Shown: positions 14,997 through 23,259, counted from the stretch's first letter. The stretch is 24,844 nucleotides of DNA from Firm-04 sp045596625 (GCA_045596625.1 JAZOCU010000076.1:1-24844), one strand, 5' to 3'. Notes: generated by a model not told the origin, from the sequence alone. Translations and numbers: made by a program.

Positions 14997-16291
14997 GCTT
15001 TTTGTGCCCTCCCTCCTTGCAGTTTTCTGCCGGATCGCTCAGCGGATGACAGCACAGGTGCCTGTGCCGCCTTGAGAAATCCGGCCAGAATTCCGCTGGA
15101 CAGCATGGAACTGCCGCCCTGTGACAAAAACGGAATCGTTACACCGGTAAAGGGAATCAGATTGCAAGAACCGAAAATATTCAAGGTCATCTGCACCATA
15201 AATACCGCAGCAACGCCAACTGCCAGTCCCGCATGATAATAGCTGCGAGGCGGTACCGTAAGTACCGCTGCCGGCAAAAACAGAACCAGTATCACTGCCA
15301 TCAGAGCAGAAAACAAGCCCCATTCCTCACTGATAGTCGCAAATACGATATCCGTGTTGGCAGCAGCCACCGTATGCAGCATACCATTGCCGGCTCCTTT
15401 GCCGAACCAACCGCCCTCTGCAATGGCAGTCAGCGCTTTGCATTGCTGATAACCATCGCCCGACATATCTGCCCAGATATCCACATTCAGCCGATCCTGT
15501 ACATATGCAGGCGCAAACTTCAATGCCGCTACCGCCAATACGGCACCGCAGAGACAAAATACTACGATCAGCCGCACCGACCATTTTTCCCGCAGATAAT
15601 ACAGCCGCAACAGCAATCCAAAGGCAGCAACTGCCAGAAATGTCGGCAAAGAGCCAAGATCTCTGCACCACCATTGCAAACAAACGATCACGCCGGTACA
15701 GATCAGCATACCGAGATTATCCGGCACATAATGCAGACCCTTCCATTCCTTTTTTTGCAGCTGTGTATGCATCGACGATGCACAGATCAGAACAAAAACA
15801 GGCTTGATGAATTCTGAGGGCTGTATGGTGATAAAGCCAAGATCGATCCAGATTCCCCGACTGCCTGTGAACAGTAATATAGACAGCACAAGAAGCCCGA
15901 ACAGTACATACCATAAGGGCTTTAATCGTTCTGCACGATACGGATTCCGCACCAGCAGATAGGAAAGCTGACATATTATAAAGGCCATCAGGCCAAACAG
16001 ATAATGCTTCACAGCAAAAGCTGCTCCACCAAAGCAGGATTGATATATCGTACTGATGCCCAACACCAGCAACAATACAAAATCTACGGTGCAAGCCTGC
16101 CGCTGCACCAATTGCAGTACAATACTGCCGACAAGATCCGCTGCCAGCACACAGCAGGCAAGCTTTATGACCTCTGACGTAAAGCCCACGGTCAATGCCA
16201 CAGTCAAAAGCATTGCCGTATGCGCTGCTATGATCAGCATCAGCAAAAACGGATGGGAACCGGAACGCCGGGAATCTACTGCGCGACTCAT
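14993..16291 (-). CDS. SEDS-family peptidoglycan glycosyltransferase (RodA/FtsW/SpoVE)
   Basis: 432 residues with about ten membrane helices. SEDS proteins polymerise lipid II into glycan strands together with a class B PBP. Diagnostic motifs: FITIQPSEFIKPVFVL, WCRDLGSLPT (the conserved acidic residue region), ADMSGDGYQQCKALTAIAEG, GMLHTVAAANTDIVFATISE followed by EWG, and IPFTGVTIPFLSQGGSS near the C-terminus. The pairing with FHA upstream and a class B PBP downstream, both overlapping by ATGA, fits the RodA-like partner rather than the divisional FtsW, but sequence alone does not settle this. The ATG (16289-16291) has AAGGAG 9 bases upstream. The C-terminal tail is basic and cytoplasmic. 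Confidence 0.93.
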   Translation of the reverse strand: MSRAVDSRRSGSHPFLLMLIIAAHTAMLLTVALTVGFTSEVIKLACCVLAADLVGSIVLQLVQRQACTVDFVLLLVLGISTIYQSCFGGAAFAVKHYLFGLMAFIICQLSYLLVRNPYRAERLKPLWYVLFGLLVLSILLFTGSRGIWIDLGFITIQPSEFIKPVFVLICASSMHTQLQKKEWKGLHYVPDNLGMLICTGVIVCLQWWCRDLGSLPTFLAVAAFGLLLRLYYLREKWSVRLIVVFCLCGAVLAVAALKFAPAYVQDRLNVDIWADMSGDGYQQCKALTAIAEGGWFGKGAGNGMLHTVAAANTDIVFATISEEWGLFSALMAVILVLFLPAAVLTVPPRSYYHAGLAVGVAAVFMVQMTLNIFGSCNLIPFTGVTIPFLSQGGSSMLSSGILAGFLKAAQAPVLSSAERSGRKLQGGRAQKA

Positions 16292-16746
16292 TCTCCCACG
16301 CTCCTTCCGCTGCCCCTGACCACTGTCAAAGTATTGGTACCGATACGGATCTTATCATTGACACGCAGCATACGCGGCTTATGGATCCGTACTCCATTGA
16401 CATAGGTTCCACCTGCCGAACCAAGATCCTCGATCCGCCAGCTGCCCTCACTGAGCACCAATATGGCATGAAACCGTGAGATCTCAGCCTCCTGCATCCT
16501 GATATCCGCACTGATATGTCTGCCAATTAAAATCTCTGCCGCACCAAGGGGAAAACTGGTATCCCCACAGACAAGCATATAGCCTTTGCCTTCCTTTGCC
16601 CAGATCCGATCACCACGACGCCGTTCTCTGCCGGATGCCAACAGGATCATAAGCGCACAGATATCGGTAAAAATCACGACAACAGCAGTCAATGCCTCTC
16701 GCAGCACCGGCGCTTCGGCAAAGAATCGTACAATCGCTTCAGACAT
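16288..16746 (-). CDS. Membrane-anchored FHA-domain protein
   Basis: 152 residues. One N-terminal membrane helix (about 17-38, ALTAVVVIFTDICALMILLA), a basic stop-transfer (GRERRRGDR) and an FHA domain (about 58-145) facing the cytoplasm. FHA landmarks: LIGRHISADIRM, the phosphothreonine-binding SRFHA, and GGTYVNGVRI. FHA domains bind phosphothreonine peptides, usually made by Ser/Thr kinases of the PknB type; in actinobacteria such proteins sit beside rodA and pbpA and relay kinase signals to wall synthesis. No kinase gene is in this window. First gene of the FHA-SEDS-PBP-CotH operon; AAAGGAG lies 5 bases before the ATG. Its stop overlaps the SEDS start as ATGA. Confidence 0.92.
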   Translation of the reverse strand: MSEAIVRFFAEAPVLREALTAVVVIFTDICALMILLASGRERRRGDRIWAKEGKGYMLVCGDTSFPLGAAEILIGRHISADIRMQEAEISRFHAILVLSEGSWRIEDLGSAGGTYVNGVRIHKPRMLRVNDKIRIGTNTLTVVRGSGRSVGE

Positions 16747-16793
16747 ACAGACTCCTTTCTTTCGCTGTCAACAGGTTCATCGCATACGTTATC

Positions 16794-16822
16794 AGTATAA
16801 CATATCACTGCTTTCAAGTCAA
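16794..16822 (-). promoter_or_regulatory. Sigma-A promoter of the FHA-SEDS-PBP-CotH operon
   Basis: On the minus strand: -35 TTGACT (16817-16822), a 17-bp spacer, -10 TATACT (16794-16799) with an upstream TG. It lies about 48 bp before the FHA start codon, directly after the terminator tail of the preceding unit. Confidence 0.82.
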
Positions 16823-16896
16823 GAAAACCGCCGGAGCCCAATCAACATCACAGTCATAAACAATGTGCTGTCTGTCAATTCGGATTCCACGGCGGT
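16823..16896 (-). terminator. Long hairpin, probable terminator after dusB
   Basis: ACCGCCG (minus strand 16896-16890) pairs with CGGCGGT (16833-16827) across about 56 bases that can form an inner stem; TTTTC follows. It lies 44 bp after the dusB stop and abuts the next promoter. The large loop and short T run make it a moderate call. Confidence 0.6.
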
Positions 16897-16940
16897 ATCC
16901 TCACACAAATTCGAAAACTTCGTCATACAAAAAAATGTTT

Positions 16941-17930
16941 CTATTGCAGTGCTTTATGGCGTTCCAGGTATTCCTGCACCAGACGCTCTGCATCAGCATA
17001 GCTTTGCAGATTGCAGCAAGCTGCCCGAAACGCTGCCGCACCGGGTCTGCCCCGCAGATACCACAGCGTATGCTTTCGCACCTCACGCATTGCCAGTGCC
17101 TCGGATTTTTCGCTGTCTGCAAGCACCATGCGAATATGCCGCAGCATCTCTGCAAGCCGCTGCTCTACGGTTGGCGGTACAAACGCTCTGCCCTCTGCCG
17201 CTGCTGTCACCTCATCAAAGATCCAAGGATTTCCATACGTCGCTCTGCCGATCATGACCAGATCACAGCCGGTTTGTTCATACATCCGCAGACAATCCGC
17301 ACCGCTTTGTACATCACCGTTGCCGATCACCGGCACCGATACGGCCGCCTTCACTGCAGCAATCTGCTGCCAATCCGCACTGCCGCTGTATTGCTGCATA
17401 CGCGTTCTGCCATGCACACAGATAGTCTGTGCTCCTGCGGCTTCCATCCGTTTTGCAAATTCCACAGCATTGATGCTCTCTGCATCCCAGCCGATCCGCA
17501 TTTTCACGGTCACCGGAATACCCTTCGCCGCATTCACTGCCGCTTTTACAAGTTCTTCTGCCAGCTGCGGCGTTTTCATCAATGCGGAACCTGCTCCGCT
17601 GTTGACCACCTTAGGCACCGGACAGCCCATATTCAGATCGATCCAGTCAGGTGCAAAGCACAGAATCCTTGTTACCGCCTCAGCAACAAACTGCGGTTCA
17701 CTGCCAAACAGCTGGATCCCCATAGGCCGCTCTGACGGTGTGATCTTACACAATGCCGCACTGTTTTTGCTCTCATAGCATAAGCCCTTTGCCGATACCA
17801 GCTCGCCTGTGCACATACAAGCACCATGCTCCATACAAAGCTGCCGATAGCTGGTATCCGCAACCGATGCCATTGGCGCCAAAGCCGCAGTTCTGGGCAC
17901 AAGCTGCCCTGCAATCATTACTTGTCTCAT
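16941..17930 (-). CDS. dusB: tRNA-dihydrouridine synthase (DusB-like)
   Basis: 329 residues. Dus enzymes reduce uridine to dihydrouridine in tRNA D-loops using FMN and NADPH. A TIM-barrel domain has APMASVADTSYRQLC near the start, GIQLFG, the catalytic WIDLNMGCPVPKVVNSGAGS (cysteine in NMGCP), VKMRIGWD, then ICVHGRTRMQQYSGSADW, IGNGDVQSG and GRATYGNPWIF (FMN phosphate site). A helical tRNA-binding domain closes the protein. The ATG at 17928-17930 overlaps the stop of the amidohydrolase gene as ATGA, and GGAG lies 5 bases upstream; this start matches the family's N-terminus. Last gene of the dnaX-recR-amidohydrolase cluster, followed by a probable terminator. DusB rather than DusA/C is favoured because most Firmicutes carry this type. 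Confidence 0.93.
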   Translation of the reverse strand: MRQVMIAGQLVPRTAALAPMASVADTSYRQLCMEHGACMCTGELVSAKGLCYESKNSAALCKITPSERPMGIQLFGSEPQFVAEAVTRILCFAPDWIDLNMGCPVPKVVNSGAGSALMKTPQLAEELVKAAVNAAKGIPVTVKMRIGWDAESINAVEFAKRMEAAGAQTICVHGRTRMQQYSGSADWQQIAAVKAAVSVPVIGNGDVQSGADCLRMYEQTGCDLVMIGRATYGNPWIFDEVTAAAEGRAFVPPTVEQRLAEMLRHIRMVLADSEKSEALAMREVRKHTLWYLRGRPGAAAFRAACCNLQSYADAERLVQEYLERHKALQ

Positions 17931-18757
17931 GACAGCTCCATTCCCAGCAAGCGCTGTGCATTCCGATGGGTTATGGCATCCATCTGTTCCGATGTCAGAG
18001 CAAGGCTCTGCAAAAAGCCAAGGGTATCCGATGGTTTTTCCCACGGAGAATCCGAACCGAACAGCACACGATCTGCACCATGTGCATCAATGATCCGTTT
18101 GCACTGCACAGGATCAATATATTCACGGATATATGCGGTATCCAGATAGATGCTCTTCCCTACCAGATACCGTTCCACATCATCCCACATCCGCCAGCCG
18201 CCCAAATGGGCTGCGATCAGATGACTGCCATCCATTTCGGTCAGCACATTGCGGATCTTTTCGGGAGGCGCATACACAGGCGGGGGCAATCCGATATCTG
18301 CACCGGCATGAAACATGACCAGAAGTCCCAGCTCGCCTGCTTTTTTCAGCACCCGAAGCGATTCCTTGCTGTCAATATCACAAAGCTGAAACTGATGATG
18401 CAGCTTGATCCCACGAAATCCCTTCTCAGCGAGCTGTTCAAGCACCTGTTCCCAATCGGGCTGCAGCGGATGCAGACTGCCAAAGGATTGTACTTCTCGA
18501 TTCCGGATGCCATTCGCAAACCGATTGATGCTTTCGGTTTGGGTGATCTTGGTCACAATGGGCAGACAAATGCTCATATCCACATGATCGGCTGTCATAG
18601 AATCCAGCAATCCCTGTAAAGTACCATCGGTATGATGCATGGTTCTGCCCGCAACAAAAGCATCCCCCTGCTGCTGTCTGATGCCATTCACAAGGATCTC
18701 CAATGTTCGTGCCGCGATCGAATCGGGGAAAATATGGGTATGAAAATCAATCAGCAC
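17927..18757 (-). CDS. Amidohydrolase family metal-dependent hydrolase (TIM barrel)
   Basis: 276 residues of the amidohydrolase-2 type. Metal-binding landmarks: IDFHTHIFPD at the N-terminus (HxH), GFRGIKLHHQFQ (lysine/histidine in the middle), VMFHAGADIG, LIAAHLGGWRMWDD and VLFGSDSPWEKPS with the final aspartate. Relatives include decarboxylases and lactone or amide hydrolases; the substrate here cannot be told. Cytoplasmic. The start is GTG 18755-18757: AGGAGG lies 7 bases before it and translation from it gives the canonical N-terminal HxH. A hairpin overlapping the HAD stop lies just upstream. Its stop overlaps the dusB ATG as ATGA, so these two are coupled. Confidence 0.9.
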   Translation of the reverse strand: MLIDFHTHIFPDSIAARTLEILVNGIRQQQGDAFVAGRTMHHTDGTLQGLLDSMTADHVDMSICLPIVTKITQTESINRFANGIRNREVQSFGSLHPLQPDWEQVLEQLAEKGFRGIKLHHQFQLCDIDSKESLRVLKKAGELGLLVMFHAGADIGLPPPVYAPPEKIRNVLTEMDGSHLIAAHLGGWRMWDDVERYLVGKSIYLDTAYIREYIDPVQCKRIIDAHGADRVLFGSDSPWEKPSDTLGFLQSLALTSEQMDAITHRNAQRLLGMELS

Positions 18758-18777
18758 GCAAAGACCTCCTAACAGGA

Positions 18778-18802
18778 AAACGCCGCAGAATATGCGGCGT
18801 TT
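18778..18802 (-). terminator. Hairpin at the HAD gene stop, terminator or attenuator
   Basis: A perfect 10-bp stem, AAACGCCGCA / TGCGGCGTTT, with a 5-base loop directly abuts the TGA of the HAD gene and is followed on the minus strand by TTTTCCTG. The ribosome binding site of the amidohydrolase gene comes about 8 bases later, so it may end or only dampen transcription into that gene. Confidence 0.65.
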
Positions 18803-19461
18803 CAGTAAAATATAGAATAAAATGAAGCGTCACAAAGGGTACAGAGCGATTCTGTCGTACGATCACAAATTGCACGCATCGCATCCCAATCCGGTTTCCC
18901 GACGGAATCCAACACACCGACAGTATAAAACCCTGCATTTTTTGCAGTCCTTGCCGCATACAGCGCATCCTCCAGCACCACGGTATCTGCGATCGCAGTT
19001 CCCAGGCGCTTCGCTGCTGCCAGATACAAAGCCGGTGTATGCTTTCCCTCTTCAGCCGAAGCAGGTGTCAGATAAAAGGAAACATACTGCCCGATATCCA
19101 GACGCTGTATTGCCGCTTCAATCAGTGATGGATAGGTTACACTGGCGATACAGCATGGGATTCCACGCTGCCATAAGCCTTGCAGCAATTCTCTTGCACC
19201 TTTCTTGAGCTGCAGCTCATACCGATAAGCAGCATCCGCCATTTCCTCAATACGCTGTGATACCGCTTCGGCGGTCATGGGCAGCGAAAACCGCTCCACA
19301 AAATATGCCGAGGATTCCTCAATGGACATCTTTTTGACAATATCCGAGATCCCTTCCGGCGGTTCGATCCCGTTTTCCAGTAAAAACGCACGATCGATCC
19401 CTGTCCACATCTGCATGGAATCGAGAAGGGTGCCGTCAAAATCAAAAATCACACCACGCAT
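18802..19461 (-). CDS. HAD-superfamily phosphatase/phosphoglucomutase-like hydrolase
   Basis: 219 residues. HAD motif I is FDFDGTLLDS (residues 6-15), the nucleophile being the first aspartate of DFDGT. A helical cap of the beta-phosphoglucomutase/phosphatase class follows (about 16-85). Motif II is IASVTYP, motif III has the lysine in EEGKHTPALYLAAAKRLG, motif IV is VVLEDALYAARTAKNAG. Substrate unknown; such enzymes act on sugar phosphates, nucleotides or glycolate phosphate. Start at ATG 19459-19461, 2 bp after the recR stop; a GTG two codons earlier overlaps that stop and cannot be excluded. No strong ribosome binding site, so translation probably depends on recR. A hairpin abuts its stop. 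Confidence 0.9.
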   Translation of the reverse strand: MRGVIFDFDGTLLDSMQMWTGIDRAFLLENGIEPPEGISDIVKKMSIEESSAYFVERFSLPMTAEAVSQRIEEMADAAYRYELQLKKGARELLQGLWQRGIPCCIASVTYPSLIEAAIQRLDIGQYVSFYLTPASAEEGKHTPALYLAAAKRLGTAIADTVVLEDALYAARTAKNAGFYTVGVLDSVGKPDWDAMRAICDRTTESLCTLCDASFYSIFY

Positions 19462-19463
19462 AT

Positions 19464-20066
19464 TCACATCTCGCTGCGATTGGAAAGGGCTCGATACAAT
19501 GTCACTTCATCGGTATACTCGATCACACCGCCCACCGGCAGGCCAAAGGCAAGTCTTGTGACCTTCACACCTAAGGGCTTGATCAGCCGTGACAGATACA
19601 TTGCAGTTGCCTCTCCCTCGACGCTGGGATTGGTTGCCATAATCAGCTCCTGTATGCCGCCTTCACGAATTCTGCGCAGCAGCGCATCGATCCGAAGCTG
19701 CTCCGGTGAAACACCGTCCAGCGGAGAGATCAGGCCATGCAGCACATGATATACACCGTGATATTCTCCTGTACGTTCGATCGCAGTGACATCCTTGGGA
19801 CTCTCCACCACGCAGACCGTAGTGTGATCCCGCTTGCCGTTTTCACAGATCGAACAGCAGGAACGCTCTGTCAGATTCTGACATATGGGACAATCATGCA
19901 CATTGTTGCGCGCATTGAGAATTGCATCGGCAAAAGCCTGTGCCTGCTCAGCCGGCATTTCCATCACCGCATACGCAAGACGCTGCGCAGTTTTCATACC
20001 GATCCCGGGCAGCGCTGCGAATTGTTCGGATAATACCACCAGCGGCAAAGCACTGAACTGCTCCAT
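19464..20066 (-). CDS. recR: Recombination mediator protein RecR
   Basis: 200 residues, the family length. RecR works with RecO/RecF to load RecA on single-stranded DNA at gaps. A helix-hairpin-helix (ALPGIGMKTAQRLAYAVM, about 18-35) is followed by a four-cysteine zinc finger (C59, C62, C70/71, C74: CPICQNL and CCSICEN) and a Toprim domain (TVCVVESPKDVTAIERTGEY, then ATNPSVEGEATAMYLSRLI). The C-terminal LAFGLPVGGVIEYTDEVTLY is typical of RecR. The ATG lies 3 bp after the ybaB stop and lacks a good ribosome binding site, consistent with translational coupling. The dnaX-ybaB-recR order is conserved in bacteria. Confidence 0.98.
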   Translation of the reverse strand: MEQFSALPLVVLSEQFAALPGIGMKTAQRLAYAVMEMPAEQAQAFADAILNARNNVHDCPICQNLTERSCCSICENGKRDHTTVCVVESPKDVTAIERTGEYHGVYHVLHGLISPLDGVSPEQLRIDALLRRIREGGIQELIMATNPSVEGEATAMYLSRLIKPLGVKVTRLAFGLPVGGVIEYTDEVTLYRALSNRSEM

Positions 20067-20069
20067 AAA

Positions 20070-20417
20070 TCAGAACAGGCCGGGCAGAGCCACACCGCCG
20101 GTGATCTTGCTCATTTCCTTCTCAGTGGTTTCCTCAACGGCATTGATCGCCTCGTTGACAGCACTGATGATCAGATCCTGCAGCATCTCGATATCATCGG
20201 GTGTTACAACCTCGGGCTTCAGCTCAATAGACTCGATGGTCTTTTTACCGGTTACCACAACACTGACTGCGCCGCCGCCTGCACTTGCGGTAAAGGTGCG
20301 GTTCTCAATATCCTCCTGCAATGTTGCGATCTGATCCTGCATTTTCTTTGCCTGATGAATCATAGAGTTCATGTCCTGGCCGCCGCCTTGGAACTGCTTC
20401 GGAATTCTGGATCTCAT
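20070..20417 (-). CDS. ybaB: Nucleoid-associated protein YbaB/EbfC
   Basis: 115 residues. YbaB/EbfC proteins are small dimeric DNA-binding proteins that share an operon with dnaX and recR in many bacteria. The core is visible: MNSMIHQAKKMQDQIATLQE (helix), FTASAGGGAVSVVVTGKKTI (beta hairpin), ELKPEVVTPDDIEMLQDLI and the C-terminal helix AVNEAINAVEETTEKEMSKI. A glycine-rich start (QFQGGGQDM) precedes the fold. The ATG at 20415-20417 has AAGGAG 8 bases upstream. It follows dnaX after 98 bp, which contain only a weak 6-bp hairpin (20484-20500). Confidence 0.97.
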   Translation of the reverse strand: MRSRIPKQFQGGGQDMNSMIHQAKKMQDQIATLQEDIENRTFTASAGGGAVSVVVTGKKTIESIELKPEVVTPDDIEMLQDLIISAVNEAINAVEETTEKEMSKITGGVALPGLF

Positions 20418-20515
20418 ATCAATTTCTCCTTACATTTTTAATCTTCATGCCGTCCGCCCAATGGCATCCGACGCTCTATACAAACCGTGTCCTGCACGGT
20501 CAGTATGCAAATTGT

Positions 20516-22117
20516 TCAAATGGGGCTCTGCTCTGCACCGACAACCTCCAGCCCCGATGCCTGTGCACGCTGCAAAAGCTGCTCTACCGCAGAGGTCTGC
20601 TCTGCATCTGCCTCCTCGCATTTATAGCGGATGGCATATTTTCTTCCCGTAACCTGAAACGCTGACTGCCCCAACGATGCGGCATCCGATGACGTAAACA
20701 GCTTCTTGAACAGCCGGTTGCGCACGATCAGCAGCAAGATCCCCTTATCCTCATTGGCATAAGCAACAGAACCTTGCAGCAATCCGGATACCGATGGATT
20801 GACTTCATTAAATCGTTCCAGAATAGTAGGCCAGCATTTTACCGGCACATAGGTCTTTTCATCGGGTGCTGCCTCCACCTGCAGATTTCTTGCAGGCGCT
20901 TCCTCCCGTCGGCTCTTGGACTGCGCCTGCAGGGTAGCAGGCCGCACACCGTTCTTCATCAACGAAGCAAGCTGGGTTTCCAGAGCAGCGATCCGTTCTG
21001 TCAATGCTTTGACATCACCCTGCTCCTGCCGCACATCACCGCAGATGCGGATCAAGGTCATTTCCAGCTCCATCCGGCGGCTGCCCGAACGTGCCATACG
21101 GTCACAGCATTGACGAATGGCATCCAGTGCCGCAAGCACCGCACCCATAGGCATCCGTTCTTTCAACGCCTCCAGACGTTGAAGATCTGCCGGCATACAT
21201 TGCAGCATCTCCGGTGCCGAGGCGGCTGCTTTCAGCATCATAATACTGCGAAGCTGCTGTGAAAGCTCATCCGCAAAGCGTGTCATATCTTTGGATCGCC
21301 GATACAACTGATCCACGATCTGCAGCGCTGCCGATGCATCTTTCGCTGCAATGGCATCCAATACGGAAAACACGGATTCCGTGCCTGCGATACCCACTGC
21401 CTCCTCCACCGTATCGGTATCAATGGCATCGGTAACAGCAGCACACTGATCCAGCAGACTCAGCGCATCACGCATACCGCCATCAGATATTCTTGCGATC
21501 CGATCAGCAGCAGCATCGGTAATGGTAAATGCCTCTTGTGAGGCAACATATTGCAGCCGTGCGGCAATATCCGCCGGCAGAATTCTGCGAAAATCAAATC
21601 GCTGACAGCGTGACAGGATCGTTGCCGGCACCTTATGAATCTCGGTGGTGGCAAACAGAAATTTGACATAGGACGGCGGCTCCTCAATCATCTTCAGCAA
21701 TGCGTTGAAGGCGCCGGCAGACATCATATGCACTTCATCAATAATATAGATCTTATACCGGCAGCGAACCGGCATAAACACGGCATTTTCCCGCAGATTC
21801 CGCACCTCATCCACGCCGTTGTTGGAAGCACCGTCGATCTCGATGATATCCGTCAGCGTACCGGCTTCGGCATCCTTACAAAGCTCACATTCCAGGCAAG
21901 GATTGCCGTTTTGCGGATTCAGACAATTGACTGCTTTGGCAAAAATACGTGCGCTGGTCGTCTTTCCTGTTCCCCGTGAACCGGTGAACAAATAGGCATG
22001 CGCTGTTTTGCTGCGCAGGATCTGATTGCGCAATGTGGTGGTGATATGGGGCTGCGCTACAATATCATCAAAGGTTTGCGGCCGCCATTTGCGGTATAAT
22101 GCCTCATAGACTGCCAT
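20516..22117 (-). CDS. dnaX: DNA polymerase III subunit gamma/tau
   Basis: 533 residues. DnaX is the clamp-loader ATPase that links polymerase, clamp loader and helicase. It starts with the family signature YEALYRKWRPQTFDDIVAQ. Walker A is GSRGTGKTT (46-54), a zinc module has C65/C74/C77/C80, Walker B/DExx is IIDEVHMM (125-132), and the SRC motif is ILSRCQRFDFRR. Domain III follows, then a charged linker (about 385-420) and a short tau-like C-terminal domain (YVPVKCWPTILERFNEVNPS). I saw no A-run typical of programmed frameshifting. The ATG at 22115-22117 has AAGGAG 8 bases upstream, and that site overlaps the stop of the TPR gene (5 bp gap), so the two are co-translated. Confidence 0.98.
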   Translation of the reverse strand: MAVYEALYRKWRPQTFDDIVAQPHITTTLRNQILRSKTAHAYLFTGSRGTGKTTSARIFAKAVNCLNPQNGNPCLECELCKDAEAGTLTDIIEIDGASNNGVDEVRNLRENAVFMPVRCRYKIYIIDEVHMMSAGAFNALLKMIEEPPSYVKFLFATTEIHKVPATILSRCQRFDFRRILPADIAARLQYVASQEAFTITDAAADRIARISDGGMRDALSLLDQCAAVTDAIDTDTVEEAVGIAGTESVFSVLDAIAAKDASAALQIVDQLYRRSKDMTRFADELSQQLRSIMMLKAAASAPEMLQCMPADLQRLEALKERMPMGAVLAALDAIRQCCDRMARSGSRRMELEMTLIRICGDVRQEQGDVKALTERIAALETQLASLMKNGVRPATLQAQSKSRREEAPARNLQVEAAPDEKTYVPVKCWPTILERFNEVNPSVSGLLQGSVAYANEDKGILLLIVRNRLFKKLFTSSDAASLGQSAFQVTGRKYAIRYKCEEADAEQTSAVEQLLQRAQASGLEVVGAEQSPI

Positions 22118-22122
22118 ATCAT

Positions 22123-23016
22123 TTACTCCTTGTGTTCTGCTGCCTCTTTGGGTAAACCGGGCGTAAAGACTTCTCCCTGTGTTTCATAATAAATATCGGC
22201 ATAAAACCGCTTGAAATACGCTGCTTCTTCGATATGGAAAAGCAATGCTTTATGATAGTATACCCGACTTTCTTCGGTTTTTCTCAGATACAAGCAAGCC
22301 ACCGCCATGCCGCCCAGCGCCATTGCATAATTCGCGCCCTTTTCGATGGAGATCTGAAACCAATGCATGGCTTCATTCGGGTGCTTTTGCCGCAAATAGG
22401 CAAAACCGACATCTGTATATAAAAACGGAAATGCAATCGGCGGTTCGTCCAAAAGCGGCTGATAATATGTCATTGCCGCATCCAGATCGCCGCATTCGGC
22501 ACTGCTTCGTGCCAGAAATAACAATGCATGATTTCGGTCAAACCCTTGCGCCAAAGCCGTTTCATAATACTGTCGTGCATGGCCCGCACAGCCCATATGA
22601 TGATAACAGCGACCGATATAATAGGAACACACTGCATTTTCACGCTCAGTAAGCGATTCTTCCCGAATCACAAGATAATATTCCAATGCATCCCGATACT
22701 GATGCGCATAATAACACTGCATTGCTTTGGAAAAGATCCTGTCACACCGCCGAAAGCCACCGAAGGTATTCCCGATCAGTTCCGCATGGATCCGATGGAT
22801 CGATTCCATCAGTATGGTATGATCTCTTATCAGCGTCATGATACAAGACAACGCATAGCAAAACAGCAAACATAGGATATAATGATACGGTGTCAGCTCG
22901 ATTTGTCTGATGCTGCATGCAACCATCATACCAATGGTCAGCAATATGGCCGGAAACGCTGCTTTCCGACAGGATATTCCGACCTGCCGAAAATATCGGC
23001 GCAACCGATCCCCCAT
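22123..23016 (-). CDS. Membrane protein with TPR repeats, upstream of dnaX
   Basis: 297 residues. Start at ATG 23014-23016 (MGDRLRRYFRQVG) with GGGAG 7 bases upstream. A longer in-frame reading would begin inside the SRP RNA gene and is rejected. Two membrane helices near the N-terminus (about 18-36 AAFPAILLTIGMMVACSI and 44-63 YHYILCLLFCYALSCIMTLI) are followed by a cytoplasmic TPR array: AMQCYYAHQYRDALEYYLVI, NAVCSYYIGRCYHHMGCAGH, ALLFLARSSAECGDLDAAMT, YTDVGFAYLRQKHPNEAMHW, AMALGGMAVACLYLRKTEES. TPRs bind partner proteins; the partner is not known. It lies between the SRP RNA and dnaX and is in line with both. Confidence 0.88.
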   Translation of the reverse strand: MGDRLRRYFRQVGISCRKAAFPAILLTIGMMVACSIRQIELTPYHYILCLLFCYALSCIMTLIRDHTILMESIHRIHAELIGNTFGGFRRCDRIFSKAMQCYYAHQYRDALEYYLVIREESLTERENAVCSYYIGRCYHHMGCAGHARQYYETALAQGFDRNHALLFLARSSAECGDLDAAMTYYQPLLDEPPIAFPFLYTDVGFAYLRQKHPNEAMHWFQISIEKGANYAMALGGMAVACLYLRKTEESRVYYHKALLFHIEEAAYFKRFYADIYYETQGEVFTPGLPKEAAEHKE

Positions 23017-23064
23017 ATGTACTCTCCCATGCTTTGCCTTGCATTCAAAATCATATACAAAAAA

Positions 23065-23192
23065 TTCCGGAGCATAGGTGTGCAGGCTGACTGCGGCACG
23101 CCAAGCGCTCCGCTTAATGCTGCTCGGTTCCCCGCCTGACATGGTTCACGGTGCTTTGCTGCACAGGGCCCGCACACCTATAATCCGGAATT
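23065..23192 (-). ncRNA. ffs: Signal recognition particle RNA (4.5S/scRNA)
   Basis: The conserved SRP core is visible on the minus strand: CCATGTCAGGCGGGGAACCG followed by AGCAGCATTAAG. It includes the GGAA tetraloop closed by CGG/CCG and the asymmetric AGCAGC side that binds Ffh. The ends pair over about 19 bp (TTCCGGATTATAGGTGTGC with GCACACCTATGCTCCGGAA, two mismatches), and a T6 run follows (23059-23064), so the closing stem doubles as a terminator-like element. At about 128 nt it is longer than the E. coli 4.5S form but lacks room for a full Alu domain. Its place upstream of dnaX matches Firmicutes gene order. Ends are estimated from pairing. Confidence 0.9.
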
Positions 23193-23230
23193 TCTCCCAA
23201 ATGTGATGTTGTTTCCGCTCAACAGCTAAC

Positions 23231-23259
23231 ATTATACCACATTCATTTTGAAATTTCAA
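23231..23259 (-). promoter_or_regulatory. Sigma-A promoter of the SRP RNA
   Basis: On the minus strand: -35 TTGAAA (23254-23259), a 17-bp spacer, and -10 TATAAT (23231-23236) with an upstream TG. It may also feed the TPR-dnaX-ybaB-recR genes by read-through, as no other promoter was seen before them. Confidence 0.88.

Noticed and set aside
20484..20500. Hairpin ACCGTG/CACGGT after dnaX as a terminator
   Set aside because: Only 6 bp and no T run; dnaX-ybaB are probably co-transcribed.
23017..23142. 42-residue N-terminal extension of the TPR protein
   Set aside because: The extra codons lie within the SRP RNA; the downstream ATG has a good ribosome binding site.
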